DNA of 64,000 nucleotides from assembly GCA_036426205.1 (NCBI GenBank), contig WSYH01001920.1, positions 1 through 64,000 of the forward strand, given 5' to 3'. Positions within the stretch are counted from its first letter, which is position 1, and the number at the start of each line of letters is the position of its first letter. Positions 33,401 through 42,400 of the stretch are shown in pieces. The notes beneath the pieces were generated by a model. It saw nothing but the letters and a program-made list of their open reading frames with translations, had not been told where the DNA came from and ran no database searches. The DNA is from Ascaphus truei (lineage: Eukaryota; Chordata; Amphibia; Anura; Ascaphidae). Made by a program: the position numbers and the translations under genes.

Positions 33401-36400
33401 AAGTATAACACCTCTGTAACTCGGCGTTCGCTTCTCGCTACCTTATTCCAACATTCTCGCACCTTATTGTTAGATTCTTGTTCCTTCTTCCAACATTCTC
33501 GCTCCTTCATCAATCCCTGCTGCAGGACTTCAATATCATGGCGGGGCAGCTTGGAGTGCAGAAACAAAGCCCTTTATCCTGGTTCAAGGATTCAGCTTCC
33601 CTTTTCTCCTCCTTTTCCTTTGCCACTGTTCCCCGTGACAATTCTGCTGCCGGTCCACTCCGGTCTGCACCACATCTCGGCGCCTTTCTGACGCCTGTCC
33701 TGACAGCGCAGGTTCAATTGGCTCGGTCACTTCCCCTGTGACTTGAGGACAGTTTTTCTTCTTCTTTCTTTTTGCTTTATTAGCTCCAGAGATATCAGTG
33801 GTACTGGGAACACCTCACTGGTATCAGCTTCCAACATCTTGCTTGCACTACACAGGGCGTTGCTTGCTTTTGCAGCTGTTTTGTTTTTGAAAATTTTGGG
33901 GCACACATCTTCCATGTGACCTACTTCACGACAGGCCCAGCATACTAAATTCATCTGTAGGTACGGCTCTCTTCCCGGGGCCACATACGAGTCGTCCGTC
34001 ATCAACATCGTATGGCCGAAGGGACACTGTTTTTCATGATTACGTGCATTACAAAACAAACATTTCACGTCGGCCATTTTAGAAACCCGGCAGGACATTT
34101 GCTAGCTGCAATTTCACTCACTTCAGCAACTTACATACGCACTTGCTAGTTGCAAATTCACTCACTTCAGCAAAAGGCATAAGCTTTACAAACAACACAC
34201 TTGCTAGATGCAATTTTTTTTTTTTCTCAGCAAAACATTTTGGTTTTCTGTTTGGGTTCAGGGTGCTATTGCATCTACACCTCCGCACATTCTCTGTGTA
34301 TGCTAGAAGCACAACTGATATACACAGTGGGACACAGACTTCACTCATAGCATCTGTACTTAGTTCAGCTGGGCGGCCATTTTAAAACACCACCCCCTTC
34401 CCCGCATTTATTTGCAACCCCACAGACGTTTTAGTGTGACACGCTTCTCCACCATATGTGACAAACGCCCCTCTTTTGTAGCGCTGACGTCTGTCTGGGT
34501 TCTTCCCGACACGGTCTTCTAGGGTTATTTATCAAAAACAGGATCATGCAAAGTATTATGCTGCTTAACTCAGGCTTCTGCCTGCTTATTTCATCCAAGT
34601 AAGGTACTCGCAGCTTTAAACAAGTGTAGATAGAGGTACTCAATACTTTCATTCAGCAGTTCACACACCATTTCGTGTTAAAGTATTTCCCACACTGTTA
34701 TTTTAAGAAATAAAACCAAATCATATAAACAAAATCCTATCCCTTTCAGGGATCTAACTACAACATCAGAATCACTCTCTCTAACAGCTGCTGGCCAACT
34801 AACCTGGTTCCCCAGCTTAAACAATGCCCTCTCATTAGGGTCACTAGATACAGCAGTCTTTAGCAACACAAATACCATTTGTTTTGTCTTTCTGTTCGTG
34901 TGGGAACTCTGTCCAAGTGTCCTGCAAATCCTCTGGTACTGTGACTTGGAGGGGGGGCCTCCACCCCGAAACTGGAAACAGGGGAGCAGCATACCCCCAG
35001 CCCAGCTCTAAGGAGAGAGTGAAATGCAAAACCTCTTTGCTCTAAATACCTGTGCATGTGATTAAGAGAGCAGGTGAGGGAGAACTAGACCCATTGTAAT
35101 CTGTGGTCTGGATTTTTCATCCAGCAGCCTGAGTTAATGGGAAGCTGTGGAACGGATCATTTGTAACTATTCCTGCACTTTCTGACCTAAAATGGGGCAG
35201 AAAGCTGCCTAACATCTTTGGACTATGTCACAATATATATATATATGTGTGTGTGTGTGTATTAGTATATAGAATAATATACAGCATAATATATAGCCTA
35301 GTATATAGAATAATATACAGCATAATATATAGCCTAGTATATAGAATAGTATATAGCCTATTATGCGGCATAGTATGATTTGTTTTAGACAAGAAGTAGC
35401 ATTTCTGAAGTTGGATTTGGTCATGTCCTGGTAAAATATTATTTGTGTTGCCAGACATTTTTGCTAAAAAGAAATGCTAATATTTGGGTGTCTTAAGAAG
35501 ATCTTCGGAAACATTTTCCCTTGTGAGGCTTTCTCCTTCTTCCTTCTTTCATTCCCCAACCTATCTAACCTGCACGAGTGATCTTCACTGTGAACTTTCT
35601 AACTGTACCGGGGCAATTCATGAACAACCGTGGAGCTTTCCAAGTGTATTCAACTCAGGGACATGATATAATGCACCAAAAAACTCTGTCACATGTGCTG
35701 AGAACTCCAACCATGTAGGGTCACTAAGCACATTAAAGCACCAATATAAAGCATTGACCGGACACGCTGGGAACACCATACTTAGTTCTGTCATGTTCTG
35801 GAGTACATTATCATATCCACACAATATATTGTTTTTCGCTGAAAGAAGCATGGCTGCAGTCTTAGGTCCCTTTGGCTGTGAATTAGGACCAAAATGCAGA
35901 GTGAAGTGCTCAAGTGCAACATTTCAACAACACGTTTGAACAGCTCAGTAACAATCAATTTGCATAAACAACTTTATAATCACATTAGCAGGGGCTGATA
36001 TTACCATGGGCTCACTGCTGGGGGAAGAACTGAGCGGATCAAGTTCTGAGCAGCGTGCGGATTTGAAGTTTTTTGGCTGGGTTGAATGCACAAAAATACA
36101 TTTTAATAACTGGAAAACGTAACCGATTGTCCAACCAATTTTAACGAAGTTAATAAGTTCAGAAGAAGAAATAAATGAAGAAAGTCACAATCAACAGCAA
36201 TAATAAAGGGATGTGGGGTCTTCTTTTTTTTTTTAATGTATTGTCTTGCTATAACCATTAGATATACCATTATCATATCTATATCTCTAATCCTCCCATA
36301 CTCCCAGGTATCTAAAGACGTGGAGGGGCCGTCCACCCCGAAACTGGGAAACAGGGGAGCAGCGATACCCCCCAGCCTCCAGGCTCTAAGGAGAGGTGAA

Positions 36401-39400
36401 ATGCAAAACCTCTTTGCTCTAATACCTGTGCATGTGATTAAGAGAGCAGGTGAGGAGAACTAGACCCATTGTAATCTGTGGTCTGGATTTTTCATCCAGC
36501 AGCCTGAGTTAATGGGAAGCTGTGAACGGATCATTTGTAACTATTCCTGCACTTTCCTGACCTAAAATGGGGGCAAAAGCTGCCTAACTCTTTGGACTAT
36601 GTCACAATATATATATATATGTGTGTGTTGTGTATTAGTATATAGAATATATACAGCATAATATATAGCCTAGTATATAGAATATATACAGCTAATAATA
36701 TAGCCTAGTATATAGAATAGTATATAGCCTATTATGCGGCATAGTATGATTTGTTTTAGACAGAAAGTAGCATTCTGAAGTTGATTTGGTCATGTCCTGG
36801 TAAAATATTATTTGTGTTGCCAGACATTTTTGCTAAAAAGAAATGCTAATATTTGGGTGTCTTAAGAAGATCTTCTAGGAAACATTTTCCCTTGTGAGGC
36901 TTTCTCCTTCTTTCCTTCTTTCAGTCCCCAACCTATCTAACCTGCACAGAGTGATCTTCACTGTGAACTTTCTAACTGTACCGTGGCAATTCATGAACAA
37001 CCGTGGAGCTTTCCAAGTGTATTCAACTCAGGGACATGATATAATGCACCAAAAAACTCTGTCACATGTGCTGAAACCCACCCAACCTGTAGGGTCACTA
37101 AGCACATTAAGCACCATATAAAAGCATTGACCGGACACGCTGGGAACACCATACTTAGTTCTGTCATGTTCTGGAGTACATTATCCACACAATATATTGT
37201 TTTCGCTGAAAGAAGCATGGCTGCAGTCTTAGGTCCCTTTGGCTGTGAATTAGGACACAAAATGGCAGAGTGAAGTGCTCAGAAGTGCAACATTTCAACC
37301 GTTTGACAGCTCAGTAACAATCAGATTTGCATAAATACTAACTTTATAATCACATTAGCAGGGGCTGATATTACCTGGGCTCACTGCTGGGGGAAGAACT
37401 GAGCAGGATCAGAGTTCTGAGCAGTGCGGATTGAAGTTTTTATGGCTGGGTTGAATGCACAAAAATACATTTTAATAAACTGTACAGATGGTCCACATTT
37501 TAAGTCACAATCAGCAATAATAAGGATGTCTTTGCATATACCATTAGCATATCTCCCAGGTATCTAAGGTGTTCCCCTAAGTTGTTTCTCCATATGTTAT
37601 TTAAGGGGATCTCTCTTCCCTTCCCCTTCTCTTTCTTCCCCCCCTCCCCCCTCTCTCCCCCCCTTCTGCCCCTTCTCGTCCTTCCCCCCCTTCCTTCCTC
37701 TCTTCTCCCCCTCTCTCCCCACCCCTCTCTTCCCCCTTCTCTCCCCCCCCTTCTGCCCCCTTTCTTCCCCCCCTTCTGCCCCCTCTCTTCCCCACTTTCT
37801 CCCTCCCTCTCTCCCCCCCTTTCTTTCTCCCCCCTCTCAGAATCCCCCCCCTTCTGCCCCCTCTCTTTCCCCCTCTCTCCCCCCCTCTCTCCCCCCTCTC
37901 TCCCCTCTCTCTTCTCCCTTTCGCTCTCTCCCACTGCCTCTCTCCCTCGTTACATGTTTTTGCATACATTTAGCTTTGTGGATACCCATTAAAATCATGG
38001 AACATAAAGTCCGTTAGCAATTTAGGTAACCTCATGTTATTTGCCCTGATTTAATGTAGCTTCGTTCATCTGGGCCCAAGGGGCGTGTCCACAAAAAGGG
38101 CAGCGTAACATCTGGATACTTTTACATATAGTCATTTCTATTTGAAAAAAATTGGAATAGGAATGAATAAAGTAATTAGTTCTAAAATAATTCTGCAGTA
38201 ATTAAGATCATAAACCTCATTAGCAGTGTTTTATATTTGTTTGTGTTTTTACTAGTATATCTCTCTAACCTGACTTTAGCTCTGTATGTACAACGGTACC
38301 AGTCTGTAGGGAAATGTTGACAGCGCTAACTTGATTTAAGTTGTTTTTAATAATCCTGTATTTGTATGTAAAACCATCGCAGGACTATAATCTCTTAATG
38401 ACATTGCTGGCAATATCAGGAAATTTGCATTCCATGGCATCGGAAGAATTTAAACCAAAATTCAAGAGAGCTACAGTGTGTACTCTGAGTAAAACATACT
38501 GGAGGTTTCATATCCTATCATATATACTTAAAGTCAAATAGAATTAAATATCTTAATGCTCATTGTCACTTTTTATTATTTCACGTGAACTAAATTTTGG
38601 CAGTGTCTGTCCATGTGTGTAAGTACTTACACATTAACCATATGATCCACTGTGTCCATTCATTCATTAATAACTTAGCTTTTACGTTTGTTTGCAGGTG
38701 CACACTGATGCTGAATTTACCTTCTGCAGCCCGCAGACTATTTGATGGAAACGGTACTGAAATCTTTCGTTTGAGAGACACTGAAAGAGATCAGTTGGTA
38801 AGGAAGGATAAGAATGGGTTTAATTTTTTTTTTTAATCCCATCTGTGTCCTGACATAAGATCAACATTCACTTGCTGTTCGAGAGGATTTCATACCGCTT
38901 TGATACAAGGTAGTTAGTTACACTTCAATATATGCAATACAATGAGGGCGAACTCACGGCGGGATGCTGCACTGTATGTGTGTTCTGCTGAACAGCATAA
39001 CAGTCCAAGTACAAAAGGTGCGATTTCATTACAGCACCATAGCCTGGACGCATCCGTGGAACAGATTATATGAAATAGCCGTATAAATCACATAATCACC
39101 TGGGAAGATGTAGACCTAGTGATTAATTTTTGTTTAGGTCGTAATTTATCATGCTGTGAATCCAATATTTTGTATCTTTCCCTGAGAAAACTGATATGTA
39201 TGATCTATGACAGGTTTACGTTTCATGCGGAGATCAATGGATTGATCCCCAATTGTCTGCGGCCGAGCACACAAAGCGCCTTCTGCTCAATAACCTTGCA
39301 TCGGATGTATCTGTAATTCGAAACTATTGTTCCATGCGAAACCCGGAGAGTAAGTATTTCCTTTGAACGAAAAACATGTACAAATCCAGTTAAAACTTGC

Positions 39401-42400
39401 ATTTTCAAGTTGTTAAAAAATGATGGGGGTGATGTATCAAGGCAAATTTGGGGCAAAAGTGACTCCAATTGTGTTATTTGTATCTTGGGTCTCTTTGCAT
39501 CAATGTACCAAGTGTTGGCACAGATTGCGTCAGCTTGTGATGTGGGGAGTGACAATAGGAGGAGTTAGGGAGGCGTTGTGACACACGGGTTATAATGAGA
39601 TGTAGCAAATTCTTCATCTCTGTGCGTCACTTTTTTTTATCAGGTTTTTGTGTCAAAACAATCCGCCAGGTCTGAGGGGGTGTAAACTTTTCTGTCCAAA
39701 AATGTACATGAAATGTAAGAAACACTTGGATATATTTGACGCCAAGGTGAGCAAAAAATGGTGCAATGCGTCAAAATAAACTCGTACCCTCTCTTTCTTT
39801 ACATGAATACATCTCCCCCTAGGTTTTCACATAATGAATTTTCGATTTTATTAATTTTGCGTGGTATATTTGTGCTGTAGTTATTGTAGCAAAACAAGAT
39901 TGGTAAATCCGTGCCATTAGTATCTTTAGTGGCACCAAATATATTGCTGCTGGCATTTTCACTTTACATTCTAGACGCGCTGACAATATTAGTAACGACC
40001 CTGTTGGATCTTCCCAGATCTGGTTCTAGAGGTATGGGGTGACATTGTTGTTGGAGCAAAACTGTCCGTAAATCGTAGCGTGGAACTTACAGAAGAAGGA
40101 GAAATAGTGGCAGGAAATGGAGAAAGCAAACCTGAAGCCACGGAGGAAATCATCGAGGAAAAAGATTGTGATGCGTTTCTGTAAGTACACGTGATTGCTT
40201 CTTATTGATCAGCTAGTAATAATGAGATAATTGAGGCATTTTTGGTTTCAAGTGGTTTCTCTACAATTTGCCAGTTGTGGGATAAAATGTGTAGAGCACG
40301 TGGCAAAGCTGTCCTTGGCCAATAAGTTTGTTGAAAGATGTGGGGAGCTCAGGAACCGTGGATAAATAAAAATATATAAAATATATATAGTGCAATAACG
40401 ATGATATAAAGTGTGTTAAGTAATGGAATATACCCCCATATCGGTGAACACTCACACTTTGCAAGAATTAATACAGCATGTGTGCCCTTCTTGGGTACCT
40501 CTTGGTTTTATGTTGATTGTGACTGCGTCAGTTATATCTTCTTCTAGCCACCTCCGTGGTGCGGATGGACATAGAGAGCAGGAAAAATAAGCACAAGGGA
40601 GACGGACTAAGTGTAGGGAGTAACGCTATAATCGCAAGTGTAACACAAATAACAAATGAACACTTGCATGTAACTCCCCAAAAAGTACAATGTACGAAGT
40701 CCGCCCTCGTGGATACCGGCGCTCTGCTCGAAAACGATTGTGGCTGTCGGGCAGAGGTGTACCATCAGCTGCTGTTGCGCACACAGCAGACGGAGGCTTG
40801 CTTCACTTCGGTGTTCCCCGTCAATGGTGCAGGCGCTTCGATTGACGGCACACGTGATGACGTCACGGACCGGTTCCTTCTGGGCTGGTGCTTGCCAAAC
40901 TCTACGCGTTTCCCGAAGATTCGCTTCGTCAGGAGTTCGAACATCACGTGTGACGTCAATCGAAGCGCCTGCACCATTGTCGGGGAACACGGAAGTCGTC
41001 ACGCACCAATGGAAGGAAAGATATGCCCCATCATGGCCCCCCCCGCCTCCCCTAGAGATCCCCTACAGACCGCCGATCGCGGCTTGGAGATGTGCACGCG
41101 CCGCCAGGTCACCAGGCGGCAAGCTGCAGGTAAGACTGGGGCTGTAGTCTGAGGTTGAAGGAAAGGAGATTTCACCAACAACAAAGGAAAGGGTTCTGTT
41201 GATCCAAGGAGTAATTTGAGTCAGGAGGAATTTATTTTTCCCCTACTGAGATATCATTGGATGGTATTTCACTGGGGTTCTTCGTTTGCCAGAATATACT
41301 GCAAATACAAATATAGGACAAGTATCTGTCATCTAAATTTAACATAGGTTGAACTTCATGGACATATGTCTTTTTTCAACCTTATCTCCCATGTAACTAT
41401 GTAACATTACTATGTGACTATGTAATACGTAGCTATGTAACATTATTATATAACTATATAACATTACTATTTAACTATGTAACGTTACGACGTAACTATG
41501 TGACATTACCATGTAACTATTAACACTCATAATATACACTAAGTACATACTAACGTAACTGATGTGGACTATTGTACTATGGTAATATGTAACATGACTA
41601 CGTGACTACGTAACTATATGACATTACTATGTAACATGACCATATAACTATGTGACATTACCATGTAACTATGTAACATGACTATATATAACTAAGTTAC
41701 ATTACTACGTAACTATGTGACATTACTATGTAACTATGTAACATGACTACGTGACTACGTAACTATAACATGACCATATAACTAAGTTACATTACTACGT
41801 AACTATGTGACATTACTATGTAACTATGTAACTATGTAACATTACTATGTAACTATGTAACATGACTATGTAACTATGTAACATTACTACGTAACTAGGT
41901 GACATTACTATGTAACTATGTAACATTACTACGTAACAAGGTGACATTACTATGTAACAATGTAATGTTACTATGTAACTATGTAACATTACTACGCAGC
42001 TATGTAATCAGTGTACAGTAAGTAGTTAAAAAAAACAGAAAGTACAAAGAGGCTGCAAATGCCTGACATAGCCACACACCATAAATAAAAGAATGATGTT
42101 CAGTCTTCCTCTCTAGGGATCCACACACAAGATCTCACAAAAAAGTAGATGCCTTGTTCACAAACACAAAATACTCCTGGCAACAAACCCCACCGACGTT
42201 GGAGGCAGATAGCCTCGTCCTGACAGAAGATGGAGAGCAAAGCTATAATGGGTCAGTATGTAGCCATTGTACTGGTGGTTTCCCTTTGTGTTAACTACTG
42301 TAAGTTGTTCAACCTTTTAGTTCCTTAGGAGACTTCTGCTACTTAAATCATGGTAGTAGTCCCATAGTAATGAATTATTCTATTTACACTAGTCAAGTGG

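Larger units (their letters stand above)
31859..35232 (-). mobile_element. Gag-only LTR retrotransposon with two LTRs
   Basis: Two direct LTRs (31859-32650 and 34457-35232) begin TGTGACAAACGCCCCTC and end TATCACA or TGTCACA. On the minus strand the right LTR is the 5' one. A purine tract (GGGGAGGGGGA) precedes the left LTR, as expected of a polypurine tract. The 1.8-kb interior encodes only gag-like pieces: coiled-coil-like segments (33567-33334, 33337-33134) and a zinc-knuckle protein (34098-33727). No protease, RT or integrase is seen, so it would need another element's enzymes. The left LTR also forms part of the palindrome. Confidence 0.82.

Noticed and set aside
33727..34098. Host CCHC zinc-finger gene
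   Set aside because: It lies on the same strand between two direct LTRs with a polypurine tract, so it is the retroelement's own gag.
40556..41152. 198- and 135-residue frames in GC-rich DNA
   Set aside because: They run through both arms of an inverted repeat and a hammerhead motif on the opposite strand; repeat-derived.
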